This document shows, in pieces, positions 10,847 to 19,379 of a stretch of 41,996 nucleotides of DNA. The first letter of the stretch is position 1; the number at the start of each line of letters is the position of its first letter. The position numbers were made by a program, and so were the translations under genes. The notes beneath the pieces are model-generated. The model did no database searches, was not told where the DNA came from, and saw only the letters and a program-made list of their open reading frames with translations. Source of the stretch: an uncultured Dehalococcoidia bacterium (GTDB lineage: Bacteria > Chloroflexota > Dehalococcoidia > Dehalococcoidales > Fen-1064); contig CAIWXV010000014.1 in NCBI GenBank assembly GCA_903916765.1, forward strand, positions 1-41,996, given 5' to 3'.

Positions 10847-11395
10847 ATGTTACGTGTTATTACCGGCACAGCCAAAGGCACTCTTCTGAAAGTCCCCACT
10901 ACAGGTCTCCGTCCGGCAACCGACCTTGTACGCGGAGCGATTTTTTCCATATTGGAAAATCTCACCGACGATTGGTCTCGTGTACTGGATTTGTACTCGG
11001 GGAGCGGTGCTCTGGGGATTGAGGCTTTGAGCCGGGGTGCCGACTGGGTGGACTTTGTTGACCGTGAACGAAGATGTTGTGATATAATCAAATTGAATCT
11101 GGGAAAGACAAAACTCAGGGCAAAAGCCCATGTTTATTGCGGTACGGTGAACAAAACCCTCTCTTTTCTGGATAAGGAATATAGTATCGTTCTGATGGAC
11201 CCTCCTTATGCGGATACTACGATTGGTGATGTAGTGGAACAACTGGCAAATTCGAAATTGATTAATCAGGATTCAATAGTAGTGGTAGACCACTCTTCGC
11301 GGTTTCCTTTACAGGGGAAATTTGGTACTCTGAATCTTTTCAAAGAGCATCGTCATGGTGACACCACAATTTCAATCTACCGAAAGGAGAAATAA
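10847..11395 (+). CDS. rsmD: 16S rRNA (guanine966-N2)-methyltransferase
   Basis: MLRVITGTAKGTLLKVPTTGLRPATDLVRGAIFSIL...DLYSGSGALGIEALSRGA...VLMDPPYA; adjacent coaD. Confidence 0.92.
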   Translation: MLRVITGTAKGTLLKVPTTGLRPATDLVRGAIFSILENLTDDWSRVLDLYSGSGALGIEALSRGADWVDFVDRERRCCDIIKLNLGKTKLRAKAHVYCGTVNKTLSFLDKEYSIVLMDPPYADTTIGDVVEQLANSKLINQDSIVVVDHSSRFPLQGKFGTLNLFKEHRHGDTTISIYRKEK

Positions 11396-11396
11396 C

Positions 11397-11885
11397 ATGA
11401 CCGTGGCTGTTTATGCAGGAAGCTTTGACCCTATTACCAATGGACATCTCGATATCGCCGTCAGAGCATCGAAGATTTTCGATAAGCTGATTATCGGGAT
11501 CTATAGAAGTCCGGCGGGTAAGACTGTTCTTTTCGACACAAAAGATAGAGTCGCTATGGCGAAGAAAGCTACTAAAGATTTTCCTAATATCGAGGTTCGG
11601 CCTTTTTCCGGGATGGTGGTAGATTTCGCCAAAAAAATCGGAGCGCAGACAATGGTACGTGGCTTGAGAATGAGTACCGATTTTGAGCGCGAGTTTGAAA
11701 TGGCTCTAATGAACAAAAAACTGTGTCCGGAGTTAGAGTTGGTATGCTTGATGACAAGTCTGAGATATCAATTCCTTAGTTCCAGTCTACTCAAGGAAGT
11801 TGCGAGTCTCGGCGGTGATATTGAAAGTCTGGTGCCGGAGTATGTCGCCAAAGCCTTGAGAAAGAAACTTGTAAACAAAAAATAG
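11397..11885 (+). CDS. coaD: Phosphopantetheine adenylyltransferase
   Basis: MTVAVYAGSFDPITNGHLDIAVRASKIFD...TMVRGLRMSTDFEREFEMALMNKKL. Confidence 0.97.
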   Translation: MTVAVYAGSFDPITNGHLDIAVRASKIFDKLIIGIYRSPAGKTVLFDTKDRVAMAKKATKDFPNIEVRPFSGMVVDFAKKIGAQTMVRGLRMSTDFEREFEMALMNKKLCPELELVCLMTSLRYQFLSSSLLKEVASLGGDIESLVPEYVAKALRKKLVNKK

Positions 11886-11935
11886 CTTTCTAAGCACGAT
11901 GAGCTTTGTTGTCCCTAATTATCAAGGAGGTTTTT

Positions 11936-12181
11936 ATGGCGTACAAAATCAGTGAGGATTGTATCAGTTGTGGAGCCTGCGAGTCTGAGTGTCCGAATCA
12001 GGCAATCAGCGAAGGCAGTTCCACATATGTAATTAATCCTGACAAATGCACCGAGTGTGTCGGTGCTCACGATTCTTCCAAGTGTGCGGAGGTCTGTCCT
12101 GTAGATGCCTGCCAACCTGACCCCGCCCGCAAAGAAACCAAAGAAGCTCTTCTGGCGAGATATAAGAAACTTCACCCATAA
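11936..12181 (+). CDS. 2[4Fe-4S] ferredoxin
   Basis: [24 protein letters not shown]...[31 protein letters not shown] upstream. Confidence 0.93.
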   Translation: MAYKISEDCISCGACESECPNQAISEGSSTYVINPDKCTECVGAHDSSKCAEVCPVDACQPDPARKETKEALLARYKKLHP

Positions 12182-12183
12182 AG

Positions 12184-12305
12184 ATAAAATTCGAAATCTG
12201 AATCTCGAAGTACGAAACAATATCGAATATCTAATATTAAAGTATTGGAGATTAGTTTTTCAGTATTATTTAGAAATTAGGATTTTGTGCTTCGGATTTA
12301 GTTTA
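12184..12305. repeat. Degenerate AT-rich intergenic repeat
   Basis: Reiterated 'attcgaaatctgaatctcgaagtacgaaacaatatcgaatatc' type sequence; short similar tract at about 7450-7475. Confidence 0.35.
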
Positions 12306-12307
12306 GG

Positions 12308-13117
12308 TTATTTCTGACTATTGCCCAATGTTTGAGCTTTTTCGTAGGCGGCTTTTACTGCCTGGTAAACCAGGTCGCTGAAGCCGCTTTCTTCGAATTT
12401 GCGGATGGCTTCTGCGGTCGTACCTCTGGGTGAGGTTACCATTCGACGCAGTTCTGAGGGCTCCTTGCCTGATTGTTTAATAAGCTGACCTGCGCCGATC
12501 ACCGTTCCGATGACCATCTCTTTTGCCATGTCACGTGGTAAGCCTATTTTTACGGCGGCATTGGTCATAGCCTCTACGAAATAGAAAAGATAGGCAGGGC
12601 CACTTCCGCTGACTGCTGTTGCCATATCTAAGAAATGTTCCTCGTTAACATAGAACTCTTTGCCCATGGCTCCGAGAATAGCGCTCACTATCTTTTTTTG
12701 TTGGTCTGTAACTTCTTTGGTAGCTGTCCAGACGGTAACGCCCTCAACAATTTGGGCAGGGGTATTCGGCATGGAACGCACGATAGCATTGTGATTAAGT
12801 CCATGTTGGAGGGTGTTAATTCTGGCACCGGCAATGATTGAAAGCACGAGTTGATTCGGTTTAAGATGACCTATCAATTCCACCATTACATTGGTGAGTA
12901 TTTGCGGTTTAATGGCGAGGATAATTATATCTTTCTCTGTTATTGTCTGAATGTTATCAGAGGATACCTTGGCCATATACTTTTGAAAGAGGAATTGACG
13001 ACGTCCCTCGCTGATGTCGCTAACTGTTATGTCTCTGGCCGCCGCTAAGTTTTTGGTTAGTATGCCTGCCAGCATTGCCTCACCCATATTCCCGCCGCCG
13101 ATAAATGCAATTTTCAT
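12308..13117 (-). CDS. proC: Pyrroline-5-carboxylate reductase
   Basis: MKIAFIGGGNMGEAMLAGIL...VRSMPNTPAQIVEGVTVW...VSGSGPAYLFYFVEAM...TSPRGTTAEAI. Confidence 0.95.
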   Translation of the reverse strand: MKIAFIGGGNMGEAMLAGILTKNLAAARDITVSDISEGRRQFLFQKYMAKVSSDNIQTITEKDIIILAIKPQILTNVMVELIGHLKPNQLVLSIIAGARINTLQHGLNHNAIVRSMPNTPAQIVEGVTVWTATKEVTDQQKKIVSAILGAMGKEFYVNEEHFLDMATAVSGSGPAYLFYFVEAMTNAAVKIGLPRDMAKEMVIGTVIGAGQLIKQSGKEPSELRRMVTSPRGTTAEAIRKFEESGFSDLVYQAVKAAYEKAQTLGNSQK

Positions 13118-13202
13118 ATTTACTCCTCTCATCCTGTTGCCATACCATTACCATATTCAAATCGGGACGTGTACTATTTTATGCGTATATAAGGATATAA
13201 AA

Positions 13203-13646
13203 TTACCGCTCGAAGTAACTTTTCGGTTTTTCTTTCGCATTAAAGTGTTCCATAAGCTTTTGCCAAACGAACTCATCGCCGTTTAGTATTGGTTGATAGT
13301 TCTGTTCTACATCAGTAGCAGTCCGAGCAACAACATTTAGAAGCTTATGCCGGGGAAACATATTTCTCTGAAGATCACTGTGGTTATTAAATATTAGTCT
13401 GTCTATAAAAAGATAGGGAATACTCCGATTTCTCCGAGTAAACAGGATGTCATAATATTGTACCTGTACTGAGGCTGGTTCTTTAATGTACTTAAAACTG
13501 AATCCGACCTTGAAACTGTTAGTTCGAGGGTATTTTTCAGAAGCTAATGAAAAACCTGATGAAACCAGAAAGGCAAAACAGTCTCTAGGTGATTGGCAAA
13601 GATCTAAAAAATCTACAAAAGGCATGCCTTCTACTGGTTTCTTCAT
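13203..13646 (-). CDS. Hypothetical protein (147 aa), orphan
   Basis: Open ORF in a non-overlapped gap between proC and leuS; no family recognised. Confidence 0.6.
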   Translation of the reverse strand: MKKPVEGMPFVDFLDLCQSPRDCFAFLVSSGFSLASEKYPRTNSFKVGFSFKYIKEPASVQVQYYDILFTRRNRSIPYLFIDRLIFNNHSDLQRNMFPRHKLLNVVARTATDVEQNYQPILNGDEFVWQKLMEHFNAKEKPKSYFER

Positions 13647-13726
13647 CTTCCTAATTATCCCGATATATTAGACTAATTTGCCTGACAATCCGGATCAAGA
13701 TTGACTAGAGATAGCTTAATGCCCCC

Positions 13727-16168
13727 TTATCTCACCACGATATTTACCAGTTTCCCGGGCACATAAATAATATTTACGACCTTTTGACCTTGGATGAAAG
13801 GCTTTATTTTTTCGCTTGCCTGAGACATCTTTTTTGCTTCTTCCTCGGTAATGGAAGCAGGTATAGTAATACGGTCGCGCAGTTTACCGTTGACCTGCAC
13901 TACCAGTGTGATTTCATCTTCTTTTGCCAGTTCCTCATCCCATTTGGGCCAGGGCTGGTTATGGATACTATACTTGTGTCCCGTCCTGTGCCATAACTCT
14001 TCCGCAAGATGAGGAGCCGTGGGCGCTATCATTAGGACCAGTTTCTCGATGCTGTTTTGCCAGGCATCGTTCGTCACATTCGCCGATTCCTTGACCTTGT
14101 TGAGGTAATTCGTGTATTCCATTAACGCGGCAATCATGGTATTGAAACGCAGACGGTCCATGTCACCCGTTATTTTTTTGATAATCTGGTGTGTGATTCG
14201 CTCCAACTCTTTCATCGCGGTGGCATCATTTATTTTCGGTTGGTATTCTTCCAGCGCCAGCTTCCAGATACGATTCAGCCAGCGACTGACTCCGCTGATA
14301 CCCGTATCGAACCACTCGCCGCCCTGTTCCCATGGTCCCATGAACATCATATAGGCGCGTACCGTATCGACACCCAGTTCATTGACATATGCATCGGGGT
14401 TGATAACATTACCTTTGGATTTGCTCATCTTCTGATGGTCAGCAATGATAATGCCCTGATTGAAGAGTCTTTTGAACGGCTCTCCGAAATCGATTAATCC
14501 CATGTCCCTGATTGCTTTAGTGAAGAAGCGGGCATAGAGCAGATGCATTACGGCGTGTTCCGCACCACCGGTATAGATATCGACGGGCATCCAGTATTTG
14601 GTTTTCTCCGGGTCAAAAGCAGCTTTGTCATAGTGCGGACTACAATAGCGTAGAAAATACCAGGACGAACACATAAAACCATCAATAGTATCCGTTTCCC
14701 GTTTCCCGGGGCTGCCGCACTTCGGGCATTTGGTGTTAACCCATTTCTCGTTATACTTCAGAGGCGATTCTCCTTGGTGGCTGAAATCGGCTTCTTCGGG
14801 GAGTAGAACCGGTAAGTCTTTTTCCGGCACAGGCACAGTGCCGCATTTATCACAGTAAATCATCGGTATGGGTGCGCCCCAGTATCTCTGTCGTGAAATC
14901 AACCAGTCGCGCATGCGGTAGCTGATTGTTCCCTTTCCCCAGCCTTTTTGTTCCAGAAATGCGGTAACAGCCTTAGTACCTTCCCTGTTAGGCAATCCAT
15001 TAAATTGGCTGGAATTAATCATAGTGCCATCGTCGATATAGGCGTTCTCTAACTCCTCACCTTTCCATTCCGGAGGGGAAATAACCGTCTTGATGGGGAT
15101 GTTATATTTCTTAGCGAAAGCAAAATCGCGTTCATCATGCGCCGGCACTGCCATCACGGCTCCGGTGCCGTAACCGACTAACACGTAATCGGCAATCCAG
15201 ACAGGGACTTTGTCTCCGGTCAGTCTGTTAGTCACATAAGCGCCGGTGAAAACGCCGTCTTTTTCTTTTTCAGTGGAGAGGCGCTCTATCTCTGTGAAAC
15301 GGCGGGTTCTGGCAACATAAGCTTCAACCTCAGCTTTTTTATCAGGTGTGGTCAGTTTTGCTACTAGCGGATGCTCCGGTGCCAGTACCATGAAGGTAAC
15401 CCCGAAGACAGTATCCGGTCGGGTGGTAAATACCTTGATTTCCTTTTCTGCCACACTGGGGTGGTCGAGTGCAAAGGAAACCTCGGTGCCGTAACTTTTG
15501 CCGACCCAGTTCTTCTGCATTATCTGAATACGTTCAGGCCAATCTATTCCTTCATGTTCCATCAGTTCATCGGCATATTTCGTGATACGGAAAAGCCACT
15601 GTTCCAAATCCCGTTTTACAACTGGGGTTTCACACCGCCAGCAAAGCCCGTTTTCTACCTGCTCGTTCGCCAGTACTACTTGACATTGAGGACACCAGTT
15701 GACAGGTGCCTTGCCCCGGTAGGCTAAATCATGCTGGAACAATTTGGTGAAGAACCACTGAGTCCATTTGTAATATTTGGGATCGCAGGTAATAACTTCT
15801 CTGTTCCAGTCGTACATTGCCCCCATAGTCTTTAATTGACGGCGCATGTTCTCGATGTTCGCCATTGTCCATTTGCGAGGATGAATGCCGCGTTTGATAG
15901 CCGCATTTTCGGCGGGTAGTCCGAAAGCATCGAAACCCATCGGATGTAGGACATTGTAGCCCTGTAACCGCTTGAAACGTGCATAAACGTCGGATGGTGC
16001 CATCGCATACCAGTGCCCGATATGCAGGTCGCCGGAGGTGTAGGGGAACATCGTCAGAGCATACCATTTAGGTCGTTTGCTGTCCTCTTTGACTTCATAG
16101 AGCTTGTCGTCAGCCCATTTTTTCTGCCACTTTTTTTCGATTTCCGGTGCATTATATTTGTCTATCAT
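13727..16168 (-). CDS. leuS: Leucyl-tRNA synthetase
   Basis: 813 aa; FPYTSGDLHIGHWYAMAPSDVYARF, GTGAVMAVPAHDERDF, KMSKSKGNVINPD. Confidence 0.98.
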   Translation of the reverse strand: MIDKYNAPEIEKKWQKKWADDKLYEVKEDSKRPKWYALTMFPYTSGDLHIGHWYAMAPSDVYARFKRLQGYNVLHPMGFDAFGLPAENAAIKRGIHPRKWTMANIENMRRQLKTMGAMYDWNREVITCDPKYYKWTQWFFTKLFQHDLAYRGKAPVNWCPQCQVVLANEQVENGLCWRCETPVVKRDLEQWLFRITKYADELMEHEGIDWPERIQIMQKNWVGKSYGTEVSFALDHPSVAEKEIKVFTTRPDTVFGVTFMVLAPEHPLVAKLTTPDKKAEVEAYVARTRRFTEIERLSTEKEKDGVFTGAYVTNRLTGDKVPVWIADYVLVGYGTGAVMAVPAHDERDFAFAKKYNIPIKTVISPPEWKGEELENAYIDDGTMINSSQFNGLPNREGTKAVTAFLEQKGWGKGTISYRMRDWLISRQRYWGAPIPMIYCDKCGTVPVPEKDLPVLLPEEADFSHQGESPLKYNEKWVNTKCPKCGSPGKRETDTIDGFMCSSWYFLRYCSPHYDKAAFDPEKTKYWMPVDIYTGGAEHAVMHLLYARFFTKAIRDMGLIDFGEPFKRLFNQGIIIADHQKMSKSKGNVINPDAYVNELGVDTVRAYMMFMGPWEQGGEWFDTGISGVSRWLNRIWKLALEEYQPKINDATAMKELERITHQIIKKITGDMDRLRFNTMIAALMEYTNYLNKVKESANVTNDAWQNSIEKLVLMIAPTAPHLAEELWHRTGHKYSIHNQPWPKWDEELAKEDEITLVVQVNGKLRDRITIPASITEEEAKKMSQASEKIKPFIQGQKVVNIIYVPGKLVNIVVR

Positions 16169-16206
16169 TCTTCTGCCCTATCTTCACTATTGATATTTGA
16201 TATAAC

Positions 16207-16232
16207 AAAAAAGCCGCCCTTGTGGGGACGGC
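16207..16232 (-). terminator. Intrinsic terminator in the leuS leader (attenuator)
   Basis: Minus strand GCCGTCC...GGGCGGC followed by TTTTTT. Confidence 0.88.
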
Positions 16233-16262
16233 CCCTATTTAATCATGTGGAGACGGACCCAC

Positions 16263-16316
16263 TTATCGGCCTGAATATGTGATGGTAAGTGTGAAGGATA
16301 GAAGCTGTCCGTTCAT
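16263..16316 (-). CDS. Leucine leader peptide MNGQLLSFTLTITYSGR
   Basis: 18-codon ORF directly after a consensus promoter and before a terminator; same length and similar sequence to the ilvD leader peptide. Confidence 0.72.
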   Translation of the reverse strand: MNGQLLSFTLTITYSGR

Positions 16317-16324
16317 TAATAGGT

Positions 16325-16353
16325 AAAATATCACAACTGGTGGTTATTGTCAA
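16325..16353 (-). promoter_or_regulatory. sigma70-type promoter of leuS leader
   Basis: TTGACA - 17 nt - TATTTT on minus strand. Confidence 0.75.
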
Positions 16354-16444
16354 TAATTCTACTCGTGGCATCGCTAATTCTTGTGCATTATCCGTTTCAT
16401 TAAATAATTAAGTGAGGCTTGCTTGCCGATATGTCCTTTTGCAG

Positions 16445-16479
16445 AGTGCCTCTTCTCCCTTGAGGGGAGAAGAGGCACT
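16445..16479. repeat. Perfect inverted repeat (hairpin)
   Basis: AGTGCCTCTTCTCCC-TTGAG-GGGAGAAGAGGCACT. Confidence 0.8.
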
Positions 16480-16654
16480 TGTTTGTAACTGGTGGGTCGT
16501 TGTGCGCAAATACCTATGCCTGTTAAAAATGTAGCATGCTTAGTTTTGGAGTGGCCGAGACATTATGATTAAATGAATATGAGTTTGCAAAAAATTGAGT
16601 AATACATTTACAATAAAACATTACACCCAAGTCGCAAAGAAAGAGAATTCGGAA

Positions 16655-16969
16655 ATGAGGCGTTCCACCATTATTGGGACCGGCTTTTATGTGCTACCAA
16701 AAGTAGTCACTAACAACGACCTTTCTAAATTTATGGATACCTCGGATGAGTGGATTCAGGAGCGCATCGGTATCAAAGAATGCCACTTTGCAGAAAATGG
16801 TTTAGGTTCCTCCGACCTTGCAAAAATTGCGGCTGAGCGTGCACTTGCCGATGCAGGTATGACTACTAAAGATATCGATATGATTGTCTACGCAACTCTC
16901 AACCCGGATTTCTGTATTCCCATCTCCGGATTTACTTGGGGAGTTTTCTTAATGAGCTGGAGTATCTGA
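16655..16969 (+). pseudogene. fabH: Truncated beta-ketoacyl-ACP synthase III N-terminal fragment
   Basis: MRRSTIIGTGFYVLPKVVTNNDLSKFMDTSDEWIQERIGIKECHF...LADAGMTTKDIDMIVYATLNPDFCIP, then loses similarity and stops at about 100 aa. Confidence 0.8.
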
Positions 16970-17210
16970 AAATGCGCAATTTGGCGTATTCATTTTGAAT
17001 TGACGTTCATAGCTAGTTCGTAGTAAAATAGCTTGATTCTTGGGTGAGACAGAGTTCAGGAAAGAGTACTGTTAGTTGATCAACAATGTCCAAATTGCTA
17101 AAAGTTCCAGCGTATTTATCAGTTTTTATTCTTGGAATGGTTCCCCATTTCGTGTTGTCGTAAATAAGGCGGGTGACACCTGCCACAGATAAGGAGTGTT
17201 TGGAGCAAAT

Positions 17211-19184
17211 ATGGCTGAATCAGATGTGAAAGGCATTACCTCCATGATGGAGGAGAAGAGGGTTTTTAAGCCCTCGAAAGAGCTTAGTAAACAAGCTTAT
17301 ATCAAGACTATGGCCCAGTACAAAAAGATGTATCAGAAATCCATTGAAGACCCCACGGCTTTTTGGGGTGAAATGGCAGAACAACTCGACTGGTACAAAA
17401 AGTGGGATAAAGTTCTGGTAGAGAATTTTGCAGAGGGCAAACATGAGTGGTTTGTCGGCGGTAAACTGAATGTTTCGTATAACTGTATCGACCGCCACCT
17501 CAAGACCGAGCGTAAGAACAAGGCGGCATTTATCTGGGAAGGTGATATCGGGGATACTAAAACGTTAACCTACCAGCAGGTATCTTATGAAGTAAACAAG
17601 TTTGCCAATGTGCTTAAGAAATTGGGCGTTAAGAAAGGCGATCGTGTTTCCATATATCTGCCGATGATTGTCGAGTTACCGATTGCCATGTTAGCCTGCG
17701 CTAGAATCGGTGCGATTCACAGTGTCGTGTTCGGCGCTTTCAGCGGCGATGCCCTGCGCGATAGAATGAACGACTGCGAGTCTTCTGTACTGGTATGCAG
17801 TGATGGTTATTATCGCAGCGGCAAAACCATTAACAGCAAAGATAATGCTGATGAAGCATTGAAATCCTGTCCCTCCATCAAGAAAGTCGTTGTCGTCAAA
17901 CGCGCTGGCAATCCCGTGAAAATGGAAGCCGGGCGTGATCTGTGGTATCAAGATTTAATGGCTGACCCCGACCTACCCAAATATTGTGAACCTGAACAGA
18001 TGGATTCCGAAGACCCACTTTTTATCCTTTATACAAGTGGCAGCACCGGTAAACCGAAAGGCGTATTGCACACGCAGGCCGGCTATTTACTGTACACTGC
18101 CTTAACTTTTAAATATGTCATGGATTATAAGGATAATGATACTTTCTGGTGCACAGCTGATATCGGTTGGATTACCGGACATAGCTACAATTGCTATGGC
18201 ACTCTTGCCAATGGCGCCACTATGGTATTGTTCGAAGGTGTTCCCACCTATCCTAATCCCGATAGATTCTGGGAACTAATTGAGAAATACAAGGTCAGCA
18301 TTTTCTACACTGCCCCGACGGCGCTCCGCTCTTTGATGAGAGATGGTGATGCCTGGCCGAATAAGCACGATATGAGCAGTCTCCGCATTCTCGCTACCGT
18401 GGGTGAACCTATCAACCCCGAAGCATGGATGTGGTACTACAATGTCATCGGCAAGGGCAAATGCCCCATTATTGATACCTATTGGCAGACAGAAACCGGT
18501 GGTTTTATGCTCACCCCATTCCCCGGCGCAACACCCATCAAACCCGGCTCTGCTACCATGCCCTTCTTTGGTATCGATCCGGCTATTATCCGTGAAGACG
18601 GTAGTCCGGTTGACGTTAATGAAGGTGGTTACCTTGTAATCAGAAAACCTTGGCCCGGGTTAATGCGCCGTGTTTACGGCGATGCCGAAAGATTCAAGAA
18701 GACCTACTTCGAGCGGTTCCCCGGTGTTTATACTACCGGTGATGGCGCTCGTCGTGATGGAGATGGCTATTACTGGCTGATGGGTCGTATCGATGATGTT
18801 ATCAAAGTATCCGGACATCGTATCGGTACGGCTGAAGTAGAGAGTGCCTTTGTTGCTCATCCTTCTGTTGCCGAAGCTGCGGTAGTCGGTATGCCTCACC
18901 CGATTAAAGGTGAAGGTATTTATGCCTTTGTTACACTGAAAGCTGGTGTAGCCAAAACCGAAGAACTGAAGAAAGAACTAGTGGCCTGGGTACGCAAACA
19001 GATTGGTCCCCTAGCCTCCCCGGATAAGATTCAGTTCGCGGATGCATTACCCAAGACCCGCAGCGGTAAAATTATGCGTCGTATCCTCACCAAGATTTCT
19101 GCCAATGATATCAACAATCTGGGTGATACCAGTACACTGTCTGACCCGTCGGTGGTGGATACTCTGGTCAAAGAAAGACTATAA
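17211..19184 (+). CDS. acs: Acetyl-CoA synthetase (AMP-forming)
   Basis: FILYTSGSTGKPKGVLHT, WCTADIGWITGHSYNCYG, TYWQTETGG, KTRSGKIMRRIL; alternative GTG start at 17196. Confidence 0.95.
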   Translation: MAESDVKGITSMMEEKRVFKPSKELSKQAYIKTMAQYKKMYQKSIEDPTAFWGEMAEQLDWYKKWDKVLVENFAEGKHEWFVGGKLNVSYNCIDRHLKTERKNKAAFIWEGDIGDTKTLTYQQVSYEVNKFANVLKKLGVKKGDRVSIYLPMIVELPIAMLACARIGAIHSVVFGAFSGDALRDRMNDCESSVLVCSDGYYRSGKTINSKDNADEALKSCPSIKKVVVVKRAGNPVKMEAGRDLWYQDLMADPDLPKYCEPEQMDSEDPLFILYTSGSTGKPKGVLHTQAGYLLYTALTFKYVMDYKDNDTFWCTADIGWITGHSYNCYGTLANGATMVLFEGVPTYPNPDRFWELIEKYKVSIFYTAPTALRSLMRDGDAWPNKHDMSSLRILATVGEPINPEAWMWYYNVIGKGKCPIIDTYWQTETGGFMLTPFPGATPIKPGSATMPFFGIDPAIIREDGSPVDVNEGGYLVIRKPWPGLMRRVYGDAERFKKTYFERFPGVYTTGDGARRDGDGYYWLMGRIDDVIKVSGHRIGTAEVESAFVAHPSVAEAAVVGMPHPIKGEGIYAFVTLKAGVAKTEELKKELVAWVRKQIGPLASPDKIQFADALPKTRSGKIMRRILTKISANDINNLGDTSTLSDPSVVDTLVKERL

Positions 19185-19211
19185 GCCTGACTTAATCTGA
19201 TTCAAGTTACT

Positions 19212-19245
19212 AAATCCCCCTTCCCATGAAGAGAAGGGGGATTTT
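19212..19245 (+). terminator. Intrinsic terminator-like hairpin after acs
   Basis: AAATCCCCCTTC...GAAGGGGGATTTT. Confidence 0.75.
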
Positions 19246-19279
19246 CTATTTTCGGGAATATTGAAAGAGGTACAGGTAC

Positions 19280-19308
19280 TTGCTTATTAGATACGTTGCA
19301 GATAAAAT
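19280..19308 (+). promoter_or_regulatory. Candidate promoter of aconitase/IDH/citrate synthase operon
   Basis: TTGCTT - 17 nt - TAAAAT. Confidence 0.55.
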
Positions 19309-19379
19309 TAAGCTGTAAATCTATTATTCTGATACTACGCTCGAAATTCGGGCGTGACTTGTATGGAGTAGGAATTATC

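Noticed and set aside
10681-11242. Minus-strand ORFs over MBL hydrolase/rsmD
   Set aside because: Opposite-frame shadows; plus-strand genes have clear motifs
17013-17186. 57-codon minus-strand GTG ORF upstream of acs (MAGVTRLIYDNTKWGTIPRIKTDKYAGTFSNLDIVDQL...)
   Set aside because: Open by chance at a plausible rate, no SD and overlaps the acs upstream region; kept only as a curiosity to BLAST
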